Assembly: GCF_001458415.1 (NCBI RefSeq) | Contig: NZ_CYSD01000042.1 | Location: forward strand, 372,001 to 436,000 | Reading direction: 5' to 3' | Source: Tritonibacter multivorans | GTDB taxonomy: Bacteria > Pseudomonadota > Alphaproteobacteria > Rhodobacterales > Rhodobacteraceae | DNA: 64,000 bases | In this document: positions 34,459 to 44,096 of the stretch, piece by piece | Layout of the letters: each line of letters opens with the position of its first letter | Numbering within the stretch: position 1 is the stretch's first letter | Made by a program: the position numbers and the translations under genes | The notes under the pieces: model-generated | Databases searched by the model: none | Seen by the model: the letters and a program-made list of their open reading frames with translations, nothing else | Told to the model about the DNA's origin: nothing

Positions 34459-34998
34459 TTAGCGTGTGCGCGTCACGTAAGGGGCCAGTTGCGGGACGAA
34501 CTCTGGCACGCGGGCCAGGGCGTCTTGCACCTCGGGTTCTTCAAAATCCCAGATCGAGCCATCCTCTTCCGGACACAGCGCCCGCATCAGCGCATGGCAT
34601 TCTGCGCGCAAGTTATCGGGGATTGGCAGGCTTGCGGCCTCGCGCAGGATCAAGAGCGCCTCGTGGATGGGGCGCAGCACGCGCAGGGCGTGGGTCATAT
34701 AGGTCAGGAGGTCTTCGTCCTCGCGCCAGGTTTCGCCGTCAAACAGCTCTTGGGTCACCCGCTGGCCAGCGCCAGCGCAGGAATAAGCCACGCAGCCGGA
34801 AAAACCGCGTTTGGTCAGGTCGCAGTGCTGGGAACAGCCAAAATCGGCGTCATTGAGATGCGGGCAGGGCGCGTCTGCATCTTTGTTGATGGCAAACTCG
34901 TCCCCTTTGTCAAAAGGGTAGGCCACGCAACACAGGCCCGCACAGCGGGCGCAGTCATGGGCCAGCTCGGGGAGATCCGGCTGGCCCAATGGTGTCAT
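34459..34998 (-). CDS. Cysteine-rich protein of unknown function
   Basis: A 179-residue protein. The first 70 residues carry a cluster of Cys: CARCAGLCCVAY, CPHLN, GCSQHCDL, FSGCVAYSC. This spacing resembles the Cys-rich leader of some pentapeptide-repeat proteins and suggests metal binding, but no pentapeptide repeats are present here. The rest is helical and acidic. The ATG at 34998 follows the purL stop by one base (TGATATG), so it is translated with purL; a TTG start three codons earlier is less likely. Function unknown. Confidence 0.8.
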   Translation of the reverse strand: MTPLGQPDLPELAHDCARCAGLCCVAYPFDKGDEFAINKDADAPCPHLNDADFGCSQHCDLTKRGFSGCVAYSCAGAGQRVTQELFDGETWREDEDLLTYMTHALRVLRPIHEALLILREAASLPIPDNLRAECHALMRALCPEEDGSIWDFEEPEVQDALARVPEFVPQLAPYVTRTR

Positions 34999-34999
34999 A

Positions 35000-37165
35000 T
35001 CAGGCAACTGCAGCCTGGAAGCTCTGGCGGAAGATCTGGCTCAGCTCTTCCAGCGGGGCTTCAGAGGTGCCGAACTTCACCGCATCACCGCCGAACTTGC
35101 CGACTGTTGCGATGGTCACGCCCGCCTGACCGGCTGCGATCATCAGCGCTTCGGCCTGATCAAAGTTACAGGCCACAAGATAGCGCGCCTGATCTTCGCC
35201 AAACAGGGTGGGCGTGTCGCCTGCATCCAGCTGGACGCCAACGCCTGCGGCTTCGGCCATTTCAAAGGCCGCCAGCGCCAGACCGCCGTCACCAAGGTCG
35301 GTGCAGGCTTTGATGTTCTGGACGTTGTTACGGATGAAATCACCGTGCAGCTTCTCGGCCGCCAGATCGACGGCAGGTGCGTCACCTTCTTCGCGGTTGA
35401 ACACCTCGGCCAGCAGGGCGGATTGACCCAGATGACCTTCGGTGGTGCCAACCAGCAGCGCCACGTGGCCGTCGCGGACCTCGCCCAGGATCGGCTCTTC
35501 GTCTGCCGCCACCAGACCCACGGCGCCAATGGTCGGGGTCGGCAGGATGCCTTTGCCGTCGGTCTCATTATACAGAGACACGTTGCCGGACACGATCGGC
35601 ATGTCCAGCGCGGCCACGGCCTCACCAATGCCTTTCAGCGCGCCGACGAACTGGCCCATGATCTCGGGCTTCTCTGGGTTGCCAAAATTCAGGTTGTCGG
35701 TGGTCGCCAGCGGCTTTGCACCAACTGAAATCAGGTTGCGGTAGGCTTCGGCCACGGCCTGTTTGCCCCCCTCAACCGGGTTCGCCTTGACGTAGCGCGG
35801 GGTCACATCCGAGGTGAACGCCAGCTTTTTGTCGGTGCCATGGACGCGGATCATACCGCCGCCCAGACCGGGTCGGCGCGCGGTGTCGCCCATGACGGTG
35901 GTGTCATATTGTTCATAGACCCACTGTTTGGCGGCGTAGTTCGGCGTTGCGATCAGCGCCTTCAGACCGTCAATCGCATCAAGGCCCGGCACGGAGTCGG
36001 GATCCAGCGGCTCTTGCGCCGGGGTTTCGACCCAGGGGCGGTCGTATTCGGGCGCGGAGGAGGACAGCTTGGACAGCGGCAGGTCGGCTTTGACCTCGCC
36101 ATTGTGGACGATCAGGAAGCGGTCTTCGGCAATGGTTTCACCGACGATGGCGAAATCCAGATCCCATTTGACAAACACGGCCTTGGCTTCGGCTTCGAGT
36201 TCCGGCTTCAGAACCATCAGCATGCGTTCCTGAGATTCCGACAGCATCATCTCGTAAGCTGTCATGTTCTCTTCGCGCTGCGGCACGTCTTCGAGGTTCA
36301 GCTTGACGCCCAGACCGCCTTTGTCGCCCATTTCCACGGCCGAGCAGGTCAGACCTGCGGCGCCCATGTCCTGGATCGAGATCACAGCGCCGGTCTGCAT
36401 CAGCTCCAGCGTGGCTTCCATCAGGCGTTTTTCCGTGAAGGGGTCACCAACCTGAACGGTGGGGCGTTTTTCCTCGATGGTGTCGTCAAATTCTGCCGAC
36501 GCCATAGTCGCACCACCCACGCCGTCACGGCCGGTTTTGGCGCCAAGGTAGACCACCGGCATGCCAACGCCGCTTGCGGCCGAGTAGAAGATGCTATCGG
36601 TTTTTGCCAGACCCGCCGCAAAGGCGTTGACCAGACAGTTGCCATTGTAGGCCTCGTGGAAGCGCACTTCGCCACCGACGCAAGGCACACCAAAGCAGTT
36701 GCCATAGCCGCCGACACCTTCGACCACGCCGTTCACAAGCTGGCGGGTCTTATGGTGCTCGGGCACGCCGAACGACAAAGAGTTCATGGAGGCCACGGGA
36801 CGTGCGCCCATGGTGAACACATCACGCAAAATGCCGCCAACACCGGTGGCGGCACCTTGGTAGGGTTCAATGTAGGAGGGGTGGTTGTGGCTTTCCATCT
36901 TGAAGACGACCGCGTCGCCATCGCCGATATCCACGATGCCTGCGTTCTCGCCCGGACCACAAATAACCTGCGGGCCATCGGTCGGCAGAGTGCGCAGCCA
37001 TTTCTTGGACGACTTATAGGAACAATGTTCGTTCCACATAGCCGAGAAAATACCGAGCTCGGTGAAGGTCGGTTCGCGACCAATAATATCGAGAATGAGC
37101 TGGTATTCATCGGGTTTCAGCCCGTGATTTTCAATCAGCTCGGGCGTGATGGCTGGATCCTGCAT
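35000..37165 (-). CDS. purL: Phosphoribosylformylglycinamidine synthase II
   Basis: ATP-dependent amidation of FGAR to FGAM in purine synthesis; in this short form the glutaminase (PurQ) and PurS are separate proteins, and neither is encoded here. The 721 residues show the family blocks [43 protein letters not shown] (split by helices), [18 protein letters not shown], and in the second half [13 protein letters not shown] and [18 protein letters not shown] 37165 is chosen since MQDP... is the family start, although the frame opens 15 codons earlier. The Cys-rich gene follows one base after the stop. Confidence 0.97.
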   Translation of the reverse strand: MQDPAITPELIENHGLKPDEYQLILDIIGREPTFTELGIFSAMWNEHCSYKSSKKWLRTLPTDGPQVICGPGENAGIVDIGDGDAVVFKMESHNHPSYIEPYQGAATGVGGILRDVFTMGARPVASMNSLSFGVPEHHKTRQLVNGVVEGVGGYGNCFGVPCVGGEVRFHEAYNGNCLVNAFAAGLAKTDSIFYSAASGVGMPVVYLGAKTGRDGVGGATMASAEFDDTIEEKRPTVQVGDPFTEKRLMEATLELMQTGAVISIQDMGAAGLTCSAVEMGDKGGLGVKLNLEDVPQREENMTAYEMMLSESQERMLMVLKPELEAEAKAVFVKWDLDFAIVGETIAEDRFLIVHNGEVKADLPLSKLSSSAPEYDRPWVETPAQEPLDPDSVPGLDAIDGLKALIATPNYAAKQWVYEQYDTTVMGDTARRPGLGGGMIRVHGTDKKLAFTSDVTPRYVKANPVEGGKQAVAEAYRNLISVGAKPLATTDNLNFGNPEKPEIMGQFVGALKGIGEAVAALDMPIVSGNVSLYNETDGKGILPTPTIGAVGLVAADEEPILGEVRDGHVALLVGTTEGHLGQSALLAEVFNREEGDAPAVDLAAEKLHGDFIRNNVQNIKACTDLGDGGLALAAFEMAEAAGVGVQLDAGDTPTLFGEDQARYLVACNFDQAEALMIAAGQAGVTIATVGKFGGDAVKFGTSEAPLEELSQIFRQSFQAAVA

Positions 37166-37519
37166 GGCGCTTGGCGGCCCCCTGGTAATTTGGGATGTCG
37201 TTGGTGACATCGCTTGATACGTGCGCGCCTTCTAGAGGAAAGATGCCCGCGGGGGAAGATGGTTTGAAAAACCTATGTGACAGTAAGGGGTTGATTTGCG
37301 TTTCGCCTGAAATTTGATCATTTGCGTGGTATTTGCGCACTTCTACCAAATGGTAAGGCCGGAAACCCGCTCTTTACGCAGGGGGAGGTCAATTTTCTGG
37401 GGCGATGTGCTTGCGCCCCGCAGCCTGTATCGGTTTTGTGACACCGAACAGCGGCCCCTTTGGTTTTGCCACAGAAAAACAACGCGCCCGTGACATCAGT
37501 CCGCAAGCGCGCAATAGGC
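37166..37519. other. Intergenic region upstream of purL
   Basis: About 350 bases without a convincing gene. It must hold the purL promoter. The only clear symmetry is TACCA-AA-TGGTA at 37344-37355, about 180 bases before purL. Short open frames on either strand lack ribosome sites and codon bias. Confidence 0.4.
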
Positions 37520-37594
37520 AAAAAAAAGGCCGAGCACTAAGCTCGGCCGAAGTCCAACAGGGAGGTATGAAGAGCAGCGCTAGCTGCCGTCTTC
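37520..37594 (-). ncRNA. Small RNA candidate, mmgR/suhB (alpha-r8)-like
   Basis: On the minus strand a coherent 75-base RNA unit can be read. A first hairpin GAAGA-cg-GCAGC / GCTGC-TCTTC is followed by an unpaired linker with ACCTCCCTGTTGG, then a perfect terminator stem GGCCGAGC-TTAGT-GCTCGGCC and eight T. An upstream promoter-like pair gives a start at the first G of hairpin 1. The linker CCTCCC is anti-Shine-Dalgarno-like, as in many alphaproteobacterial trans-acting sRNAs. The two-hairpin-plus-CCTCCCTGTTG pattern recalls the suhB/mmgR family, from memory. No protein frame fits. It lies between the methyltransferase gene and purL. Confidence 0.7.
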
Positions 37595-37601
37595 AAAAAT
37601 G

Positions 37602-37630
37602 CATTTAGGCATTCCCTTTGCGCCTCGCAA
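37602..37630 (-). promoter_or_regulatory. Promoter of the small RNA candidate
   Basis: Minus strand TTGCGA (37630-37625), 17-base spacer, TAAATG (37607-37602); the predicted start at 37594 is 7 bases beyond the -10 element. Confidence 0.5.
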
Positions 37631-37794
37631 GGTTTTCCAGCCCATGAACGCGTCATTCCTGCTATGCGTTCTGCGCATGGCACACGTGGGGCAGCCCAGC
37701 ATTGGCTGCATGGCTGCGGCCGAGGCGCGTGCTTGTGGGCGTGAGACCCGCTCGGAACGGCAGCGTGCGCCTTCTTTTGTGTCCGGCAATTGCG

Positions 37795-38418
37795 TCAGGT
37801 GGTATTGGTCGATCGCGCAAGCCACACCGTGGCGCCGCCACAGCGCGCATCTTCGACCACGTGCTGGACAACCTCGAAGCCGTATCGGTGCAATAAAGAT
37901 CGGTATTCGGCGGCATCAAGGCTGGCGTGGTACAGGGGCTCTCCTGCCAGGTCTCCGATGGCCTCGCCCTGTGCTGGGCCGCTGGTGAACATCAATGCAG
38001 CGCCCGGTGCGGCGTGTTGCGCAAAGACGTCAAACATCCGCCGCTGGTCGTCTGGGGTAAGGTGAAAGAAGCTGTGCCAGGCAAGGACGCCATCAAATCG
38101 CCGATCCAGCCGCAGGGTGCGCATGTCCGCGATCAGCCATTGCGCATCGGGGAGCGTGGTGCCTGCGATTGCGATGAGCTCTGGTGACGTGTCGACCCCA
38201 GTTACACAGGCCCCTTGCCCTGACAGATATTCCGCCATCGGAGAACCGGACCCGCAGCCGATGTCCAAAACCGAAGGAGAGGGCGGCAGGAGGTCCAGAA
38301 AGGGCGCAAGCCAAACACGTTCCCAAAGCGACGTGCCACGTTGGCCGACCCATGTCAGCGCGTGGGTCTGGTACAGTTCAATGATACGGTCAGCGTCTTT
38401 CGTCATGGTTTGGTCCAT
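37795..38418 (-). CDS. SAM-dependent class I methyltransferase
   Basis: A 207-residue protein with the class I methyltransferase fold. Motif I is VLDIGCGSGSPMAEYL near residue 50, followed by the acidic residue of VTGVDTSPELIAIA, then IADMRTLRL and the motif IV-like FDGVLAWHSFFHL. The C-terminal part forms the last strands (YRSLLHRYGFEVVQHVVED). The substrate cannot be told. Start may be the ATG at 38418 or 12 bases later. It stands alone on the minus strand; the sRNA candidate lies 200 bases downstream. Confidence 0.88.
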   Translation of the reverse strand: MDQTMTKDADRIIELYQTHALTWVGQRGTSLWERVWLAPFLDLLPPSPSVLDIGCGSGSPMAEYLSGQGACVTGVDTSPELIAIAGTTLPDAQWLIADMRTLRLDRRFDGVLAWHSFFHLTPDDQRRMFDVFAQHAAPGAALMFTSGPAQGEAIGDLAGEPLYHASLDAAEYRSLLHRYGFEVVQHVVEDARCGGATVWLARSTNTT

Positions 38419-38527
38419 GCGATGAGGCTGCGCAACCGGTCAAAGGATCCACGACAGGCTCCGCGAAACAGCGCCGCCCACCAACAGATCGAAACGCAAC
38501 TCTGTGATCGAGGGGAAAAGGGGAAGA

Positions 38528-39433
38528 TCAGATCTTCCCCAGTTCTTTCATATGCTTGCGGTGTGCGATGATTTCGTTTTGCACAAAATCCCGGAACGCG
38601 GCGATGCGCTGTGAATGGCGCAGCTCTTCTGGGTAGGCCAGATAGACCGGCACCGGGTTGGTGTCCTCTTCGGGGAAAACCTGAACCAGATCCGGGAAAT
38701 CTTCGGTCACATAATCGGGCAGAACGCCAATGCCGAGGTCATGGATGACCCCCTGAAGCACGCCGAAATAGTTGTTCACCGACAGAACCGACCCCGGTTT
38801 GTGGGTCATCAGCTTCTGCACCAAGGTCGAGGCAGACCCCACCTGCGCGGCCTGAAGGCTCTGGCTGATCAGGCGGTGGTTTTTGATTTCCTCGACGTCC
38901 TGCGGATGGCCATGCTTGTCCAGATAATCCTTGGACGCATAAAGGCGCATCTGCACGGTCATCAGCCGCTTGCGGATCAGGTCCGCCTGGCTGGGTTCCT
39001 TCATGCGGATCGCCACATCGGCCTCGCGCATGGGCAGGTCCAGCACCCGTTCTTCCAGCATCAGATCGATTTTCAGATGCGGGTATTGTTCATAAAGCTT
39101 GGTCAGGCGCGGGGCCAGCCATAGCGTGCCAAAGCCGGTTGTTGTAGTCACACGCAGTTCGCCAAACACACCTTCTTCGCTGTCGCGAATACGGGCAGAG
39201 GCGCTTTCCAGCCGTTTGGACATGGTCTGGGTGGCCTCGAACAACAGCTCGCCCTGTTCGGTCAGGATCAGACCGCGCGCATGGCGATGGAACAGGGTGG
39301 CGTTGAGGCTTTCCTCAAGTCCCCTGATTTGGCGACTCACCGCCGATTGCGACAAGTTCAACTTGTCGCCTGCATGAGTGAGGCTACCCGCGTCCGCCAC
39401 CGCGTGGAAAATCCTCAGCTTGTCCCAATCCAT
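38528..39433 (-). CDS. LysR-family transcriptional regulator
   Basis: A 301-residue regulator with the N-terminal helix-turn-helix MDWDKLRIFHAVADAGS and GDKLNLSQSAVSRQIRGLEE, and an effector domain (GELRVTTTTGFGTLWLAPRL). The ATG at 39433 begins the conserved MDWDKL start. It is divergent from the indolepyruvate oxidoreductase gene, with 165 bases between that contain three palindromes, so it is a plausible regulator of that gene or of itself. The C terminus is unusually basic (AHRKHMKELGKI). Confidence 0.92.
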   Translation of the reverse strand: MDWDKLRIFHAVADAGSLTHAGDKLNLSQSAVSRQIRGLEESLNATLFHRHARGLILTEQGELLFEATQTMSKRLESASARIRDSEEGVFGELRVTTTTGFGTLWLAPRLTKLYEQYPHLKIDLMLEERVLDLPMREADVAIRMKEPSQADLIRKRLMTVQMRLYASKDYLDKHGHPQDVEEIKNHRLISQSLQAAQVGSASTLVQKLMTHKPGSVLSVNNYFGVLQGVIHDLGIGVLPDYVTEDFPDLVQVFPEEDTNPVPVYLAYPEELRHSQRIAAFRDFVQNEIIAHRKHMKELGKI

Positions 39434-39503
39434 CTCTGCCTCTTTTGCTGCTTGGATCAAAGTATATGATTTTCATGTAAACTTTCAAACCCAACCGGCG
39501 CTT

Positions 39504-39568
39504 TGACGCGCGTCAGGAGAGAATTTTCTAGACAGGTCAACAATTGTGACCCATATTGGATCCAATAT
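39504..39568. promoter_or_regulatory. Palindrome cluster upstream of the indolepyruvate oxidoreductase gene
   Basis: Contains TGACGCGCGTCA (39504-39515, perfect), GGTCA-N7-TGACC around CAATTG near 39537-39553, and ATATTGGATCCAATAT (39553-39568, perfect 16 bases). The last resembles GntR/FCD-type operators (TTGGATCCAA) and ends 31 bases before the start codon, where it would block transcription or initiation. Confidence 0.6.
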
Positions 39569-39598
39569 AGCGCGCACATCACGGCAGAGGAGGGCCCG

Positions 39599-42500
39599 AT
39601 GAGCAAGCCAGAGATTACACTCAATGACCGATATGATTTAGGCAAAGACCATATTTTGCTGAACGGCACGCAGGCGCTGGTGCGCTTGATGTTGATGCAG
39701 AAGGCCCGCGACGTGGCCGCCGGGCTGGACACCGCAGGGCTGGTGACCGGCTATCGCGGATCGCCGCTGGGTGCGGTGGACATGCAGATGCAGCGGGCCC
39801 AAAAGCAGCTGACAGCGTCCAATGTCACTTTTCAGTACGGGCTGAACGAAGACCTTGCCGTCACCTCGATCTGGGGGGCGCAGCAGGCGGAAATCCGCGG
39901 CGAGGGCAAACACGACGGGGTTTTTGGCCTGTGGTATGGCAAGGGGCCGGGCGTGGACCGATCCGGCGATGCGCTGCGCCATGCGAATATGGCGGGCTCG
40001 TCCAGACACGGCGGCGTGCTGGTTGCGATGGGCGATGACCACACCGGCGAAAGCTCTACGGTTTTGCACCAATCCGAATGGTCGCTTCTGGATTGCTATT
40101 TGCCGATCCTCAGCCCCGCTGGGGTGCAGGAAATTTTGGACTACGGCATCTATGGCTATGCTTTGTCTCGGTTTTCCGGGCTTTGGGTTGGGCTGAAGAC
40201 GATGAAAGACACGGTGGAGGTCACATCCGTTGTCGATGGCCGCCCGGACCGGGTTGAGCTGGTCACGCCGGAATTTGACATGCCCGAAGACGGGCTGAAC
40301 ATTCGTCTGGACGATGACCGCTTCCGACAGGAAGCCCGCATTATCGATTACAAACGCTTTGCAGCCGAAGCCTTCAGCCATGCCAATAAGATGGACAAAC
40401 GCGTCTGGGGCAAGCCCGGTGCCAAGATCGGTTTTGTGGCGGCGGGCAAGAACTGGCTGGATCTGGTTCACGCGCTAAGCCTTTTGAACATCGACGAAAA
40501 CATGGCCGAACGTCTGGGCATTACCACCTATAAGGTGGGTCAGACCTGGCCGATGGACATGAAGGGCTTCCACGACTGGGCCGAGGGGCTCGATCTGATT
40601 GTGGTGGTCGAAGAAAAGCGTAAATTGATCGAGATCCAGATCAAAGAAGCCATCTTTGATGACCGCCGCGGCCGCCGGGTCTATGGCTGGTACAAAGGCG
40701 GCGCGGGGGCCATGCACCGCGAGGAACTGTTCCCAACCAAATACGCGCTCGACCCCATTATGATCGCTGAAAAATTGGGCGGCATCCTCATCGAGGAAGG
40801 CCGCGACAGCGAGGCGATCCAGGCCGGGCTTGCGAAACTCTCCGAGGCGCGCCGCGCCGACAATGCCGAAGAAATCGCCGCGCGGATGCCGCATTTCTGT
40901 TCGGGCTGTCCGCATAATTCCTCGACGCGCCTGCCGGAGGGCAGCCGCGCCTATGCGGGGATTGGCTGTCATTTCATGGTCCAGTGGATGGACCGCGACA
41001 CGGTGGGCTGCACCCATATGGGGGGCGAGGGCGTCAATTGGGTCGGCGAAGCGCCGTTTTCCAAACGCAAACATGTGTTCCAGAACCTCGGGGACGGGAC
41101 CTACAACCACTCGGGCGTTCAGGCCATTCGGGCCGCTTTGGCCGAAGGCACGAATATCACATACAAAATCCTGTTTAATGACGCGGTTGCCATGACCGGC
41201 GGGCAGGGCAATGAGGGCGGGCTGACCGCTGACCGGATTGCCCGCGAACTCAAAGCGATGGGCGTTGCCCATCTGACCGTAGTCTACGACGAAAAAGAAG
41301 ACATCGATCAGACGCAGTTCCCCAGCGGTGTGCCGTTCAAAGAACGCGCCGATATGCTGTCGGTCCAGCGCGAGATGGAGCAGGTGGAGGGCGTGTCCGT
41401 CATTCTCTATATCCAGACCTGCGCGGCCGAAAAACGCCGCCGGCGTCGCAAGGGGCTGTTCCCGGACCCCGACCAGCGCGTGTTTATCAACACGGACGTC
41501 TGCGAGGGCTGTGGCGATTGCGGGGTGCAGTCGAACTGCGTGTCGATTGTCCCCAAAGAAACCGAACTGGGCACCAAACGGGCCATTGATCAATCCAGCT
41601 GCAACAAGGATTTCTCCTGCGTCAACGGGTTTTGCCCCTCGTTCCTAACGGTAGAGGGGGCGAAGGTGCGCAAGGAAGCCACGGCAAGCCTTGACCTGCC
41701 AGAGATGCCAGAACCCACCCTACCGACGATCACTGGCACCCATAATGTTGTGCTGACCGGCGTGGGCGGCACGGGCGTTGTGACCATTGGTGCGGTGCTC
41801 GCGCAGGCCGCACAGATTGACGGCAAAGGTGTCGGCATGATGGAGATGGCTGGCCTTGCCCAAAAGGGCGGCGCGGTGCACATCCATTGCCGCATTGCCA
41901 ATGCGCCCGAAGACATCAGCGCCATTCGCGTGGCCACCGGAGAGGCGCACGCGCTGATCGGTGGGGATCTGGTGGTAAGCGCAGGGGCCAAGACCATCGG
42001 CCTGATGGCCACCGGCCAGACGGGGGCTGTGGTGAACAGCCATGAAATCATCACCGGCGAATTTACCCGCAACCGTGATTTCTCTTTGCCGAGCGACCGT
42101 TTGCAGCTGGCGCTTCAGGCGCGGCTGCGCGATCGGCTGGCTATGTTTGATGCGTCGGAACTGGCCCGGATCACCATGGGCGACAGCATCTTTTCCAATA
42201 TGATGATCTTTGGCGCGGCCTGGCAGCAGGGGCTGGTGCCTGTCACCGGCGACGCCATCCGCGACGCGATCACTTTGAATGGTGCTGCTGTAGATCGCAA
42301 TCTGCGCGCCTTTGAGATCGGTCGCTGGGCGGTGCTTTACCCAGAAGAGGCGGCAAAAGTGCTGGCGCCGTCAGTGCTGGAGTTGCCCAAAACCATTGAT
42401 GACCAGATCGCCTTCCGCCGGGATCAGCTGATCCAATACCAGGGGGGCGGGCTTGCCCGTCGCTTTGACAGGCTGCTGGCCAAAGTCAGCGACCCGGATC

Positions 42501-43012
42501 TGCGTCTGTCCGTGGCAAAAGGCTACCACAAGCTGTTGACCTATAAGGATGAATACGAGGTCGCGCGCCTGCTTCTGAGCAGCCGTGAAAAGGCTGAGGC
42601 GGAATTTGAGGGGGATCTGAAAATCTCTTTCAACCTTGCGCCGCCGATGCTGGGGGGCAAGGACGCCAATGGGCGGCCGAAAAAGCGCCGCTTTGGTCCG
42701 CGCACGGAAACCCTGTTCAAACTGCTGGCGCGCCTCAAGGGGCTACGGGGCACGCCGCTTGATATTTTCGGCTACACTCAGGAACGCAAGATGGAGCGCG
42801 CGCTGATCAAACAGTTCGAGGCCGACATGCAGGAATGGCTGGACAAGGCCAAAGATCCCGAGGCCTTGAAAGCGCTGGCAGAACTGCCGCTGCAGATCCG
42901 TGGTTTTGGCCCGGTCAAACAGGCGTCGGAACTGGAAGCCGCCAAACGTCGTGAGGAAATTCTGCTGCGTTTGCGAACACCTGCCAACCCCTTGCAGGAG
43001 GCCGCAGAATAA
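39599..43012 (+). CDS. Indolepyruvate ferredoxin oxidoreductase, fused subunits
   Basis: Oxidative decarboxylation of indolepyruvate and other aryl pyruvates to acyl-CoA, reducing ferredoxin; used in aromatic amino-acid degradation. At 1137 residues it is the fused alpha/beta form. Seen: N-terminal pyrimidine-binding domain (GYRGSPLGAVDMQM, GDDHTGESSTVLHQSE), ThDP domain with FCSGCPHNSSTRLPEGS and GGQGNEGGLTADRIA, an Fe-S region with CEGCGDCGVQSNC and CNKDFSCVNGFCPSF, then the gamma-type domain GVGGTGVVTIGAVLAQAA and MMEMAGLAQKGGAVHIH. ATG 39599 follows GAGGAGGG; the frame opens 32 codons upstream inside the operator region. The LysR gene is divergent. Single-gene unit. Confidence 0.95.
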   Translation: MSKPEITLNDRYDLGKDHILLNGTQALVRLMLMQKARDVAAGLDTAGLVTGYRGSPLGAVDMQMQRAQKQLTASNVTFQYGLNEDLAVTSIWGAQQAEIRGEGKHDGVFGLWYGKGPGVDRSGDALRHANMAGSSRHGGVLVAMGDDHTGESSTVLHQSEWSLLDCYLPILSPAGVQEILDYGIYGYALSRFSGLWVGLKTMKDTVEVTSVVDGRPDRVELVTPEFDMPEDGLNIRLDDDRFRQEARIIDYKRFAAEAFSHANKMDKRVWGKPGAKIGFVAAGKNWLDLVHALSLLNIDENMAERLGITTYKVGQTWPMDMKGFHDWAEGLDLIVVVEEKRKLIEIQIKEAIFDDRRGRRVYGWYKGGAGAMHREELFPTKYALDPIMIAEKLGGILIEEGRDSEAIQAGLAKLSEARRADNAEEIAARMPHFCSGCPHNSSTRLPEGSRAYAGIGCHFMVQWMDRDTVGCTHMGGEGVNWVGEAPFSKRKHVFQNLGDGTYNHSGVQAIRAALAEGTNITYKILFNDAVAMTGGQGNEGGLTADRIARELKAMGVAHLTVVYDEKEDIDQTQFPSGVPFKERADMLSVQREMEQVEGVSVILYIQTCAAEKRRRRRKGLFPDPDQRVFINTDVCEGCGDCGVQSNCVSIVPKETELGTKRAIDQSSCNKDFSCVNGFCPSFLTVEGAKVRKEATASLDLPEMPEPTLPTITGTHNVVLTGVGGTGVVTIGAVLAQAAQIDGKGVGMMEMAGLAQKGGAVHIHCRIANAPEDISAIRVATGEAHALIGGDLVVSAGAKTIGLMATGQTGAVVNSHEIITGEFTRNRDFSLPSDRLQLALQARLRDRLAMFDASELARITMGDSIFSNMMIFGAAWQQGLVPVTGDAIRDAITLNGAAVDRNLRAFEIGRWAVLYPEEAAKVLAPSVLELPKTIDDQIAFRRDQLIQYQGGGLARRFDRLLAKVSDPDLRLSVAKGYHKLLTYKDEYEVARLLLSSREKAEAEFEGDLKISFNLAPPMLGGKDANGRPKKRRFGPRTETLFKLLARLKGLRGTPLDIFGYTQERKMERALIKQFEADMQEWLDKAKDPEALKALAELPLQIRGFGPVKQASELEAAKRREEILLRLRTPANPLQEAAE

Positions 43013-43069
43013 CAAATTGGGACCCCAAAGGTTAAGGGTCCGGTCTGGTGGGATTGTGGACTTCCCATA

Positions 43070-44071
43070 GTGTCATCTTTATATTACATGGACCGGAAAG
43101 CGCCGCCGCCTGTGCTGTTTGTGCGGGCGGCGCATGCCATTACCTCGGTTGGTTCCACCGTGTGCCGCCGCCTTTACGGAGACAACATCCAGATGCCTTC
43201 GGGTCGCCAGATCGCTCGCGAAATCTCATATGCTCACTCCGCCGCAACCCGGCCCGGGCGTTTCATGATCCGCCTGATGGAGAACTCCACCGGGCGTCTG
43301 CGTCTTATCAAACGGGCCAGAGGCTATGAAAAAGAGGTCGCGGAAGGCGGGGATTTCTGGGAAATCATCATTCGCCGCTATGGTCTGACACTGGATGTGA
43401 TCGGCGGCAGCCTTGACAATATCCCCAAGGACAAGCCGGTCATTCTGATCGCAAACCACCCTTATGGGATTTTGGATGGCATGATGCTGGGCTATATTCT
43501 GTCCAAGACCCGCCCTGATTTCCGCATTCTGGCGCATCAGGTGTTTCGCAAGGCCGAAGACCTGAACAAGGTGATCCTGCCGATCTCTTTTGATGAGACC
43601 AAAGAAGCCATGCGCACCAACCTTGCCACCCGCAAGGAGGCGCTGAACTATCTGGCCGATGGCGGCGCGATCGGGATCTTTCCGGGCGGCACGGTGTCGA
43701 CCGCGGCCAAGCCGTTTTCGCATCCGATGGATCCGGGCTGGCGTGGCTTTACCGCGCGGATGGTTGGCAAATCGGATGCCGTTGTGGTGCCGCTGTTCTT
43801 TGAAGGGCACACCTCGCGCCTGTTCCAGATCGCCTCGCATCTGCATTCGACCCTGCGCATGGGTCTTCTGATCAAAGAGTTCAAAAAACGCGTCGACACC
43901 CCGGTCAAAGTGGTGGTGGGCGAGCCCATCGGCCGTGACGTTTTGGACCCGCTGGCCAAGGACAGCAAACAGATGATGGATTTCCTGCGCAAAGCGACGT
44001 ATGACCTGTCCCCGAAACCGCTCAAATCCTATGACTACGGATACGAGTTCGAGGACAAGCACCGCGCCTGA
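43070..44071 (+). CDS. Lysophospholipid acyltransferase (PlsC-like)
   Basis: A 333-residue membrane-associated acyltransferase. The family motif is present as [13 protein letters not shown], with five residues between His and Asp rather than the usual four; this H-X5-D form occurs in the hemolysin-type acyltransferase group. Later blocks are [14 protein letters not shown] and [15 protein letters not shown]. It may acylate lyso-phospholipid or lyso-ornithine lipid; the sequence does not decide. The start is uncertain: GTG 43070 or ATG 43088, neither with a good ribosome site. murI follows 25 bases after the stop. Confidence 0.82.
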   Translation: MSSLYYMDRKAPPPVLFVRAAHAITSVGSTVCRRLYGDNIQMPSGRQIAREISYAHSAATRPGRFMIRLMENSTGRLRLIKRARGYEKEVAEGGDFWEIIIRRYGLTLDVIGGSLDNIPKDKPVILIANHPYGILDGMMLGYILSKTRPDFRILAHQVFRKAEDLNKVILPISFDETKEAMRTNLATRKEALNYLADGGAIGIFPGGTVSTAAKPFSHPMDPGWRGFTARMVGKSDAVVVPLFFEGHTSRLFQIASHLHSTLRMGLLIKEFKKRVDTPVKVVVGEPIGRDVLDPLAKDSKQMMDFLRKATYDLSPKPLKSYDYGYEFEDKHRA

Positions 44072-44096
44072 GGCGGGGCTTCTGAAGGCAGATAAA

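Noticed and set aside
37567-37608. 13-codon open frame with a perfect GGGAGGT ribosome site on the plus strand
   Set aside because: The GGGAGGT is the complement of the CCTCCC linker of the minus-strand small RNA, and nothing downstream on the plus strand needs a leader peptide.
37580-37825. 81-codon open frame on the minus strand overlapping the methyltransferase end
   Set aside because: It runs into the small-RNA unit, has no ribosome site, and its Cys/Arg-rich composition is unlike the neighbouring genes.
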